9,354 nucleotides of DNA from Candidatus Woesearchaeota archaeon (GTDB lineage Archaea > Nanobdellota > Nanobdellia > Woesearchaeales > ARS49), in the NCBI GenBank assembly GCA_016203345.1, contig JACQMZ010000090.1:1-9354 (forward strand), written 5' to 3'. Each line of letters begins with the position of its first letter. Positions within the stretch are counted from its first letter, which is position 1. The translations under genes were made by a program, and so were the position numbers. This document shows, one piece after another, positions 1-5,839 of the stretch. The notes below the pieces were generated by a model. That model was not told where the DNA came from. It saw only the letters and a list, made by a program, of their open reading frames with translations, and made no database searches.

Positions 1-337
1 ACCATTTTGAAACCACAAAAAAAAGCGACAACAGTATAACGACTCCCAGAACAACAGACTGGACAACCAGCAAGAATTCTGTCACGCCAATGCCAAACAG
101 GCCATACACAAACAACCACGCAAACAAATACAAGGGCCCGTAGAAACCGTAAGGAAACCCTGCAAGACGATACACGTGCAAACCAACTTCGCTCGCGCTT
201 GAGATATTGAACACGTCAAGCGAGGCAAGAACGTCACGCGCCTCATCACTGCTCCACAAGACAGGCGACAAACCAATCAATCTTGAAACAATAAACAACA
301 CGACAAGAAAAAACAATAGTATGCGTCTGCACATCAT
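1..337 (-). CDS. GT-C membrane glycosyltransferase, N-terminal part (cut by window edge)
   Basis: The reading frame starts at an ATG at 337 and stays open to the left edge, giving 112 residues. A first transmembrane segment (about residues 5-23) is followed by a short outer loop with Ser-Ser-Asp-Glu-Ala-Arg-Asp; the acidic pair is Asp31-Glu32. Further hydrophobic segments follow at about 67-82 and 86-108. An acidic pair just after the first membrane span is the hallmark of GT-C enzymes of the PMT_2/ArnT group. These transfer a sugar from a polyprenyl-phosphate donor on the outer side of the membrane. The ATG at 337 is preferred over the adjacent one at 334 because it sits 26.5 nt from the centre of a TATA box. 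The acceptor and sugar cannot be told, and most of the protein lies outside the window. Confidence 0.8.
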   Translation of the reverse strand, partial: MMCRRILLFFLVVLFIVSRLIGLSPVLWSSDEARDVLASLDVFNISSASEVGLHVYRLAGFPYGFYGPLYLFAWLFVYGLFGIGVTEFLLVVQSVVLGVVILLSLFFVVSKW

Positions 338-359
338 GCTCAACTGCGCACGGGCGTTA

Positions 360-367
360 TATATAAA
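360..367 (-). promoter_or_regulatory. TATA box for the leaderless GT-C gene at 337
   Basis: On the minus strand the octamer reads TTTATATA. Its centre is 26.5 nt upstream of the ATG at 337, the normal archaeal distance from TATA box to transcription start. The message would therefore begin at or very near the start codon. No Shine-Dalgarno sequence is seen in between. Confidence 0.7.
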
Positions 368-396
368 CGTTAAGCTAAGGGTTGGATTTTCAGAAG

Positions 397-404
397 TTTT
401 ATAG
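397..404 (+). promoter_or_regulatory. Candidate TATA box for the structured RNA
   Basis: The plus strand reads TTTTATAG. Using the 25.5-26.5 nt spacing seen at the other promoters in this window, transcription would start at about 426-427. That is five nucleotides before the 5' strand of the closing helix of the GC-rich element (432-441). No credible TATA box lies at the matching place for the opposite strand (about 638-648), which favours plus-strand transcription. Confidence 0.45.
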
Positions 405-426
405 TCCATATTTTTGATTGGGTAAC

Positions 427-614
427 AAAAATTTGGTTGTGCAGTGTGGGGAGACTCGGAGCCGTCTCCCCACGCCCCTCTGCTCAAGCTGACTGCGAAT
501 TCACGGGACCGCCGCACGACAGGACTGCACTCAAGGCGGCGGCCAGCACAACAATTCACGCAGTAGACGCGGGGGTCATAGGGGGCGGCGTGAAGCCCCC
601 TATGCACCACCAAA
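427..614 (+). ncRNA. Candidate structured non-coding RNA of unknown family
   Basis: This gene-free element has about 67% G+C over 441-600, between AT-rich flanks. It can be folded by eye into one nested structure. A closing helix is 432-441 with 605-614 (9 of 10 pairs, one T-C mismatch at 438/608). A perfect 10-bp hairpin is 446-455/464-473, extendable by one wobble and one G-C pair, with an 8-nt loop. A junction helix is 492-497/559-564 (6 bp). A GC-rich hairpin is 506-515/536-544 (9 bp with A508 bulged). A second perfect 10-bp hairpin is 577-586/595-604, also with an 8-nt loop, abutting the closing helix. A TATA box at 397-404 predicts a 5' end near 427. I do not see the conserved cores of RNase P RNA, SRP RNA, 5S rRNA or tRNA. 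Strand is inferred from the promoter; the 3' end is uncertain because no T-run follows on the plus strand. It could instead be a single-stranded DNA structure, for example a mobile-element end. Confidence 0.55.
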
Positions 615-712
615 AATTACTTCAAACATGAGCTGAAGGAACTACTACACTATAGAGAACTTTGAATCCGCACAAAAACCAAGGGTTATTCTAAGCGTCC
701 TATACATTTGTA
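615..712. other. Intergenic stretch with no recognised gene
   Basis: It lies between the RNA candidate and the stop codon of the Alg5-like gene. It is AT-rich with no open frame worth calling. Read on the minus strand it contains runs of five T at 675-679 and 612-616, which could serve as archaeal T-rich termination signals for the operon ending at 713. The evidence for that is weak. Confidence 0.3.
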
Positions 713-1405
713 TTATACTCTCAATCGCAACCACAACAGTTGCACAAACATCTTCAACGGATCAAACATGCGAATCTTGCTTCCCGCCTTGTGAACCCAA
801 CGAATAGGCATATCCACCAGAGAAAACCTTTCCCTGCGAATTCTATAAAAGAGTTCAACGTCAAACACCCATCTGTCAGACACGAGCTTGGAAAACAAAT
901 GCCTCGCCACAGGCAAACGAAAACCCTTAAAGCCACACAAGTGGTCAGAGACACGCGTATTAAACAACAACCGCGCATAAAGATTAAACAATCGTCCCAA
1001 AGTCTCCCGCGTCAACGGCTGATCAATGATCGACTCCCTATGTGCCCTGTTACCAACAACCACTTCGTACTTGTCGAGCAATTGGCGCATCCGCGGAATC
1101 TCCTCAGGAGGAATCGAACCATCAGCGTCAATAAAAATAACCTTGCTGCCTTTTGCAGCCAAAACACCTTCTTTCACCGCAAAAGCCTTCCCCCGATTCT
1201 TCTGATAAGAAATGATTTTAACAAAATCCTTTCCTTTCCCAAGCGTTCTCAGCATATCCAACGTGCCATCAGAAGAGCCGTCATTCACAAGCAAAAGTTC
1301 GGAATCTTTGAGATGCACGTCCACAAAATCAACCAGTCGCTGCAAAAACTCCTTCCCCCTGCGCTCTTCATTGTACACCGGCACAAGCACAGACAAATCA
1401 GTCAT
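713..1405 (-). CDS. Polyprenyl(dolichyl)-phosphate glucosyltransferase, Alg5-like GT2
   Basis: A 230-residue family-2 glycosyltransferase. It makes a polyprenyl-phosphate-linked monosaccharide from a nucleotide sugar on the cytoplasmic face. Visible motifs, in order: VPVYNEE (8-14), VNDGSSDGT (40-48), NRGKAFAVKEG (70-80), the metal-binding FIDADGS (91-97), LCGFKGFR (157-163), WVFDVEL (179-185) and a late W-x-H-x-x-GSK (203-210). The last three are features of Alg5 (dolichyl-phosphate glucose synthase) rather than of Dpm1 generally, so glucose or a similar hexose is likely. The ATG at 1405 was chosen because the catalytic domain begins immediately after it; the upstream open frame is the tail of the preceding gene. 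The preceding stop is four nucleotides away. A GGAGG (1417-1421) inside that gene's end lies 11 nt upstream, so translation is probably coupled. No C-terminal membrane spans or GtrA domain are present. Confidence 0.9.
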   Translation of the reverse strand: MTDLSVLVPVYNEERRGKEFLQRLVDFVDVHLKDSELLLVNDGSSDGTLDMLRTLGKGKDFVKIISYQKNRGKAFAVKEGVLAAKGSKVIFIDADGSIPPEEIPRMRQLLDKYEVVVGNRAHRESIIDQPLTRETLGRLFNLYARLLFNTRVSDHLCGFKGFRLPVARHLFSKLVSDRWVFDVELFYRIRRERFSLVDMPIRWVHKAGSKIRMFDPLKMFVQLLWLRLRV

Positions 1406-1409
1406 ACGC

Positions 1410-2741
1410 TTACATGCCTCCAAACACTTTAAAAAAATTTCGGAGAATCCGGAACACGTGGACAATAACAAATCCTGCAATCTCCCACGGCGACCGCCCA
1501 ATCACGAGCGCAGGAAAAAGACCTGCAAATGAGTTCAGGATAATTCCATACGCTGCCAACGCAATGAAGGGGAATCTTCCCGGCCCTTTGGCCCGTGATA
1601 GCCACACACCAACAGGAACAAACAACAACAGCATATTGTCCAGCAAGTAGCGTGTGGCGTATGAACCTCCTTGATTTGCCCACAAGGAGTAGAACAGTAT
1701 ATTGACGATCAGAATACTGGTGCCCAGAAGCGCGCCACGCGATCGCAGCCAGCTCCGCATTCCTGCAAGCATGAAGACTGCAACAGGAACAAACACTAGC
1801 AACCCGTACAGAGGATGAATGAACAATAACGGCAGATTCGTCCAGGGATCGCCAACAGAAAAACTCTGAGAAATGGCGAACACCGTGCCAAATGTAGAAT
1901 AGTTATACGCCAGAAGAACCAACTCTGAACACACAAGAGGAACAGAAAATTTAATCAGATCACGCACTGACCGCGTCTTTGCAACATACAACCAGAACAA
2001 GCCAATGACGAGTACAAACGGATAACGCGTCAGATATCCAAAACCAAGCAAAATGGCAGGAAGCAACAACCACTTCCTCTGCACAACCAAATAGAACGCG
2101 GCCATTGTTATTGCCGCGATGTACACTTGAGGATACAACGATCTTGCGTAAAACCAGAAAGGCGTGCCAAAAGCACATACGAACGTGACCAGCAAGGCAG
2201 TCTTTTCAGGCACAAGTTCCTGCAAAGTCAGAAACAAAAACCACAACCCAAACAAACCGACCACTACAGACAACAAAACAGCCACAGACTCAACACCACA
2301 TGACCCCTCAAACGGCCAAGCGAACAAGGAAACAAACACAGGCATGCCAAATGGTGGAATCGCGACCTGATTATACACAGACACGTCAACACCTTCCTTT
2401 CCCGGCCGACGCGAGCCATTCACGAAAAAAATGTCAAGCGTGACATCCCTATTATTTTCATCGAAGTAATGTATACGCGTATCAGTCCACTTGCCACGAT
2501 GGTTCTCACCAGTCGCGCAAGACTCGCCACGCATGGCACTCTCGTAATTGTTCAACAATCTCAAATCGCCTTCAGACACCAAACTGTTCACCATTGCCAG
2601 ATAATGCGGCTCATCACCTGACAACACACGCGGAAAATCAATACGCAAACCAGAAATCCTGTAGTCTTTGGTGAAATCGAACTGGATAAACGCAGATGAC
2701 AGGTATGCAAATGCGATGAACAAGAACAACCAGTGCCGCAT
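1410..2741 (-). CDS. GT-C membrane glycosyltransferase (PMT_2/ArnT-like)
   Basis: A 443-residue polytopic membrane protein. An N-terminal span (about 4-20) precedes an outer loop with SGDEPHYL (41-48), whose Asp43-Glu44 pair is the GT-C catalytic and metal motif. A long hydrophilic loop (about 60-125) with Cys and charged residues follows. Then comes a series of roughly nine or ten spans, with a conserved-looking NQVAIPPFGMP segment leading into the second one and a GxxYLTRY segment between mid-protein spans. Such enzymes use polyprenyl-phosphate sugars on the outer side; the neighbouring Alg5-like gene in the same operon could make that donor. The ATG at 2741 was chosen over the longer open frame because it starts directly with the first span and lies 25.5 nt from a TATA box; upstream codons are promoter DNA. 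It ends four nucleotides before the next gene. Substrate and acceptor are unknown. Confidence 0.85.
   Translation of the reverse strand: MRHWLFLFIAFAYLSSAFIQFDFTKDYRISGLRIDFPRVLSGDEPHYLAMVNSLVSEGDLRLLNNYESAMRGESCATGENHRGKWTDTRIHYFDENNRDVTLDIFFVNGSRRPGKEGVDVSVYNQVAIPPFGMPVFVSLFAWPFEGSCGVESVAVLLSVVVGLFGLWFLFLTLQELVPEKTALLVTFVCAFGTPFWFYARSLYPQVYIAAITMAAFYLVVQRKWLLLPAILLGFGYLTRYPFVLVIGLFWLYVAKTRSVRDLIKFSVPLVCSELVLLAYNYSTFGTVFAISQSFSVGDPWTNLPLLFIHPLYGLLVFVPVAVFMLAGMRSWLRSRGALLGTSILIVNILFYSLWANQGGSYATRYLLDNMLLLFVPVGVWLSRAKGPGRFPFIALAAYGIILNSFAGLFPALVIGRSPWEIAGFVIVHVFRILRNFFKVFGGM
1417..1421 (-). promoter_or_regulatory. Shine-Dalgarno site for the Alg5-like gene
   Basis: GGAGG on the minus strand, inside the last codons of the upstream GT-C gene and 11 nt before the ATG at 1405. 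The spacing is somewhat long, but it is the only such site nearby. It supports this start over upstream alternatives. Confidence 0.5.
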
Positions 2742-2762
2742 GCGCGCATGCGAGCGAATGAG

Positions 2763-2770
2763 TTTATAAA
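2763..2770. promoter_or_regulatory. Single palindromic TATA box driving two divergent leaderless genes
   Basis: TTTATAAA is its own reverse complement. Its centre (2766.5) is 25.5 nt from the minus-strand ATG at 2741 and 26.5 nt from the plus-strand ATG at 2793. The whole space between the two start codons is 51 nt. No other TATA-like sequence is seen in that space, so both genes appear to share one box and both transcripts would start at or next to their ATG. Confidence 0.7.
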
Positions 2771-2792
2771 CATTACACGAATCTCCGACTGC

Positions 2793-3074
2793 ATGAAGTT
2801 GATTACCCTGTGGAGTTCGGGAGCATTTGTGGTTGTCCTTCTTGCAGCGCTTGCCACCATCTTCATTGCAACAGGACAACCGTTTGTTGACATTCACCAA
2901 CCCTGCGGTACCCCATTCTCAAAAGACCTGTACGAGCCCTGCACGTGCGCAAACGAGTGCAAAATCGCGCTGGTCTGCACACGAGTGAATGACACCAACC
3001 AGTGCATGAACATCATGAGCGATTATGCTCGGGATTGGGAAACAGAGAAAACAATCCTAAAGGAATCAAGATAA
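2793..3074 (+). CDS. Small exported or membrane-anchored six-cysteine protein, function unknown
   Basis: A 93-residue protein. Residues 9-28 are hydrophobic and follow a short N-terminus with Lys2, as in an uncleaved signal anchor or a signal peptide. The outer part has six cysteines at 38, 50, 52, 56, 62 and 71, spaced C-x11-C-x-C-x3-C-x5-C-x8-C, suggesting a small disulfide-bonded domain. A charged tail with no cysteine follows. I do not recognise the family. The ATG at 2793 is supported by the divergent TATA box 26.5 nt upstream; an in-frame upstream ATG at 2733 would start inside the opposite gene. The last 62 nt overlap the end of the minus-strand gene at 3013-3930. An exported disulfide protein among cell-surface glycan genes may be a surface protein or a glycosylation target; that is inference. 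Confidence 0.65.
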   Translation: MKLITLWSSGAFVVVLLAALATIFIATGQPFVDIHQPCGTPFSKDLYEPCTCANECKIALVCTRVNDTNQCMNIMSDYARDWETEKTILKESR

Positions 3075-3930
3075 CTGCCAGCGGAAGAAACATCCTTGTC
3101 TCCCACACGTATCCTGTGAGGTAATGGACGACAAGATAAAAGGGAACAACAAGCGCCCAACGTTGAAGAACAAATGGTTTTTCCCTCAATCCAACAAATG
3201 CCAATACCCAAAAGACATGAAACAACAAAAAGACCGAGATCAGACAATGATGACACCCAATATTCCACAGAAACACGTCCTGATACACAGGTTTGTCAAG
3301 CACATCGCGCATATGACTCACGAACATATTGACGCTCACTTCGATACCTACCAAAACACCAGCTCGAATGCCTACGCCAGACCACGACCTGTTTGAAAAT
3401 TCCGCGAAAAAATACAGCATCGCTAAAAAAACAATGGTTGTCCTGTTGAACGCTCCAATCAGCACAATCAATGGAAGGGGCCAGAATTTTCTTGTGACAA
3501 TACCGTGTGCACCAACTGTAAACAACAACAAATCAAACAACGAGTCCACATGGCCTGTGATGATAAAACTAAATGGAAGCGACACAAGCAACAACAGCGT
3601 CCCAATCACTGACGTTTTCTCGTCAAACCACAAGCGCAAGTAATTCTGAAACGCGAGGGCAACAGCAGCTATCACCATAACGTAAAGAAGCCTGTACAAC
3701 CGAGCCACATCACCAAAGTAATCCAAGGAAAACGTGTGCAACACATTCGACACTGCATCGACAGCAAACGGAAACAAAATTCTGTTCGCATACTGTTCCT
3801 TGCTCTTGTCAAGCACAGATTGATGGTATCCGACTTCACCTTCAAAATTCACTCCTGTGCGCACAAAATAAAACCCAACAACGGCGTACATGAGAACATA
3901 CAACATCCACCGTTTCAGTCGTGCTGCCAT
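3013..3930 (-). CDS. Polytopic membrane protein, GT-C-like
   Basis: A 305-residue protein with about eight hydrophobic spans. Recognisable points are EQYANRILFPF (45-55) after the first outer loop, GHVDSLFDLLLF (126-137), a GAFNRTT segment (159-165) between spans, and WETRMFLPL (276-284) before the last span. Bacterial and archaeal membrane proteins related to GT-C enzymes often carry a similar order: a Q-Y-R-x-L-like motif, Asp-containing mid loops, NRE(T) and a late E-x-R. The likeness is from memory and the function is inference. The ATG at 3930 overlaps the upstream gene's stop by 16 nt and has a GGGTGG just before it. The longer frame to 3951 would use TTG. Third gene of the operon starting at 4369; its end overlaps the convergent cysteine-protein gene by 62 nt. 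Confidence 0.75.
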   Translation of the reverse strand: MAARLKRWMLYVLMYAVVGFYFVRTGVNFEGEVGYHQSVLDKSKEQYANRILFPFAVDAVSNVLHTFSLDYFGDVARLYRLLYVMVIAAVALAFQNYLRLWFDEKTSVIGTLLLLVSLPFSFIITGHVDSLFDLLLFTVGAHGIVTRKFWPLPLIVLIGAFNRTTIVFLAMLYFFAEFSNRSWSGVGIRAGVLVGIEVSVNMFVSHMRDVLDKPVYQDVFLWNIGCHHCLISVFLLFHVFWVLAFVGLREKPFVLQRWALVVPFYLVVHYLTGYVWETRMFLPLAVILIPLGLFSLFPNPEHNRS

Positions 3931-4211
3931 ACCACCCACAGAAGAACACAAGCATCAAGAATTTTCAACACAGGCGTCACAAGAAAAGATCCCAGGACCG
4001 CGTTCCATAAGGACGCCCACAAGATTGCATAATACGCAACACCCATACACAACACACCCGCCGCCCGCGACTGCCGCCACAAATATCCCGCCAACATCAC
4101 ACCCAGCAAAGCCACCATCATTGCCCTAAACCCTGACTGAGCAGACAGAACAAACACTCCAGTCAGAAAAACAGCCACAACAACTCCGCCAACCACTAGA
4201 CGCTTGTTCAT
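3915..4211 (-). CDS. Small multi-span membrane protein, function unknown
   Basis: A 98-residue hydrophobic protein with three or four predicted spans (roughly 6-22, 28-44, 52-70 and 76-95) and few charges apart from Lys3, Arg4 and an inner Arg46-x-x-Arg49. I do not recognise a family. Its ATG overlaps the stop of the preceding 53-aa gene as ATGA, and its own stop lies inside the start of the next gene, so all three are translationally coupled. The open frame continues upstream to 4340, but that stretch is explained by the 53-aa gene in another frame. Its position before a GT-C-like protein suggests a partner subunit or transport helper; this is inference. Confidence 0.7.
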   Translation of the reverse strand: MNKRLVVGGVVVAVFLTGVFVLSAQSGFRAMMVALLGVMLAGYLWRQSRAAGVLCMGVAYYAILWASLWNAVLGSFLVTPVLKILDACVLLWVVWQHD

Positions 4212-4369
4212 AACGACCGCAACACCCACAACAGGACAAATAAAATCGTAAGAAATTCCAGAGACAATAATCCGGCATAAAGCCCACGAGCAATGCTCAC
4301 CACTATAAACACCCCTACTCCGAGCGATGCCAGCAACCATGCGAGCGAAGACGGTAAGAGTTCACGCAT
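4208..4369 (-). CDS. Two-span small membrane protein, first gene of operon, function unknown
   Basis: A 53-residue open frame with two hydrophobic stretches (about 9-25 and 29-51) separated by Ala-Arg-Gly, and almost no other charges apart from Arg2, Glu3 and Arg51. Start choice: an in-frame ATG also exists at 4387, but the one at 4369 lies 25.5 nt from the centre of a TATA box, the same spacing as the other promoters here. The stop TGA shares its bases with the next ATG (ATGA). That coupling and the clean hydrophobic pattern argue that it is real despite its small size. No family recognised. Confidence 0.7.
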   Translation of the reverse strand: MRELLPSSLAWLLASLGVGVFIVVSIARGLYAGLLSLEFLTILFVLLWVLRSL

Positions 4370-4390
4370 GAACAGTTCACAGAGCATTTC

Positions 4391-4398
4391 TATTTAAA
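4391..4398 (-). promoter_or_regulatory. TATA box for the three-gene minus operon
   Basis: TTTAAATA on the minus strand, centred 25.5 nt upstream of the ATG at 4369. It predicts a leaderless first gene. It lies back to back with the plus-strand box at 4423-4430 in an 82-nt divergent region. Confidence 0.65.
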
Positions 4399-4422
4399 CA
4401 TTCACCCGCGCCACCCGCAACC

Positions 4423-4430
4423 CTTAATAA
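4423..4430 (+). promoter_or_regulatory. TATA box for the O-antigen ligase-like gene
   Basis: CTTAATAA, centred 25.5 nt before the ATG at 4452. It is a weaker match to the TATA consensus than the others, but the spacing is identical and no Shine-Dalgarno sequence precedes the ATG. Confidence 0.55.
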
Positions 4431-4451
4431 CATCTCTACTGCCTCCACGTC

Positions 4452-5816
4452 ATGCAGTGGAAGTATCCTCTTTTCGCCACGCTTGTCGCGTCTATCTTTA
4501 TTTCCATCTACGGCCAGTCAAAAACAGGCATCATTCTCACGTCAGTGTTTGCAGTCATACTCGCCTACTTTTTCGAAGAGGAGATGCTGTACCTCTCCAT
4601 CCTGCTCTTCCCCTGGATTGATGGCAAAGTCATGTTCGGCTTCACGCTCACGCCAAAATACATCGTCATCCCTGCATATTGCGTGTCGTACGTCATACAC
4701 AGGATGCAACAAAGAAAACCTGTGCTGGCCTGGCATCCTCCTGCCATCGCACTTTATGTTTTACTACTGTACGCAGTCGTGATCACTCCAATCCAGTCTC
4801 TTGCCATCAACAACACCATTGACTTTGGAGAATACCGTTCCACTATCATAAACCATCCCGCCATGCGCGGACTTGCCAGAGTGCTATTCGTCGCGTTTCT
4901 CGTTCTGTACGCAACGGCAATCGCCCAACGCAAAAAAATTGACGATCTGATAAAACTCCACATTAGCCTGGCAACTGTTCTTTGCCTCGTCGGCATCATC
5001 ATCTACGCCATCGACTTGTTCGCACCGTTCGAAGCGTGGAAGTTCTTTCTCATCAAGCACCAAGCCACCCCCCGCCTGCGCGCCACTCTCCTCGAACCAT
5101 TGTTTTTCGCAGCATATCTTCTCACTGTGCTTCCACTGACGGCATGGGCAATCCACGGACGAAAGTTTTGGTCCAGACGCGTGACAACTCTGGCCCTTGG
5201 CGTGCAATCCATAGCATTTCTACTCACCTTCTCACGCGCTGCGTTCATCGGCATACTCCTTGCGACCGGCTACCTACTCCTATCCTCACGACATCGCTCG
5301 AAAATCATGAGGTATAGCATCATGACACTTCCTTTTTTGTTGTCCATTGCAGCGCTACTGTTCACAAACGACACCATTGAACAAATTGCAAATGAGCAAA
5401 TAATCGGCTCGTTTGTGCCACACTCTACCAAATGGTGGTCGACATTGAGCAGGCTTATAGCAGTAGAAAAAGCAGTTGGCGCGTTTGTGCAGCACCCAAT
5501 CCTCGGCATCGGATGGGAAAATTTCATCTTCTACGCAGGAAAAAACACTATTTCTTGGATTACAGGCACGGAACAACAAGTCTTGCTGCCAGAAGTTACA
5601 GTGTTTCCTCTTCGAGTACTTGCCGAGCTGGGAATTATAGGATTCGCGATCTTTGCAGTGTTTGTTTGGAGCTTGCTCTCTACAGTTCGCAAACAACAAC
5701 ACCTTACATTTATGATGATATCACTCGCAGGCATCCTGTTTTTTATCTCCGCAGTCAGCTTTCCGTTCTTCTGGTTCGCACTTGGACTACTCATGCGGAA
5801 CAGAGCAACTTTTTAA
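4452..5816 (+). CDS. O-antigen ligase/polymerase-like membrane protein (Wzy_C)
   Basis: A 454-residue polytopic protein with about eleven or twelve spans. In Wzy_C (PF04932) proteins a large outer loop carries the active site for transferring or joining polyprenyl-linked glycans. Signs seen here: PRLRATLLEP (207-216) before a span, TFSRAAFIG (259-267), the outer loop about 305-385, QHPILGIGWENF (347-358), and a conserved-looking E-x4-FPLRVLAELGIIGF (381-398) that opens the last group of spans. The Arg residues at 210 and 262 and His348 fit the usual pattern. It could be a ligase transferring glycan to a surface acceptor or a chain-extending polymerase; sequence alone cannot tell. A leaderless start is supported by the TATA box at 4423. 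The promoter of the next gene overlaps its stop codon. Confidence 0.8.
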   Translation: MQWKYPLFATLVASIFISIYGQSKTGIILTSVFAVILAYFFEEEMLYLSILLFPWIDGKVMFGFTLTPKYIVIPAYCVSYVIHRMQQRKPVLAWHPPAIALYVLLLYAVVITPIQSLAINNTIDFGEYRSTIINHPAMRGLARVLFVAFLVLYATAIAQRKKIDDLIKLHISLATVLCLVGIIIYAIDLFAPFEAWKFFLIKHQATPRLRATLLEPLFFAAYLLTVLPLTAWAIHGRKFWSRRVTTLALGVQSIAFLLTFSRAAFIGILLATGYLLLSSRHRSKIMRYSIMTLPFLLSIAALLFTNDTIEQIANEQIIGSFVPHSTKWWSTLSRLIAVEKAVGAFVQHPILGIGWENFIFYAGKNTISWITGTEQQVLLPEVTVFPLRVLAELGIIGFAIFAVFVWSLLSTVRKQQHLTFMMISLAGILFFISAVSFPFFWFALGLLMRNRATF

Positions 5817-5817
5817 A
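5810..5817 (+). promoter_or_regulatory. TATA box overlapping the stop codon of the upstream gene
   Basis: TTTTTAAA, centred 26.5 nt before the ATG at 5840. It contains the TAA stop (5814-5816) of the Wzy_C gene. A second AT-rich word, CATATAAG (5821-5828), is only 15.5 nt from the ATG, too close for the usual start distance. No Shine-Dalgarno sequence is seen before 5840, so an independent leaderless transcript is the simplest reading. Confidence 0.5.
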
Positions 5818-5839
5818 GTGCATATAAGACCAAACAGCT

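Noticed and set aside
427..614. RNase P RNA, SRP RNA, 5S rRNA or tRNA
   Set aside because: I looked for the conserved RNase P core segments, the SRP helix 8 motif, the 5S loop and a tRNA T-arm on both strands and saw none.
437..631. 64-codon open frame across the GC-rich element
   Set aside because: It crosses perfect hairpins, has no ribosome site and its translation has no protein-like pattern; the structured RNA explains the region better.
740..1432. 230-codon open frame on the plus strand, antisense to the Alg5-like gene
   Set aside because: Its translation is low in hydrophobic pattern, rich in His, Arg, Lys and Asn, and lacks any motif. The opposite frame has every GT2 signature. It is a side effect of the biased base composition.
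2742..2900. 53-residue N-terminal extension of the GT-C protein that ends at 1410
   Set aside because: It reads through the divergent TATA box and the start of the cysteine-protein gene, and the translation is hydrophilic and cysteine-rich with no relation to a membrane enzyme.
4212..4340. Upstream extension of the 98-aa membrane protein
   Set aside because: The same DNA holds the 53-aa two-span gene in another frame with a TATA box and ATGA overlap, which is better supported.
5821..5828. CATATAAG as the promoter of the second GT2 gene
   Set aside because: It is only 15.5 nt from the ATG, too close to the start codon for the spacing seen at every other promoter here; TTTTTAAA at 5810-5817 fits.
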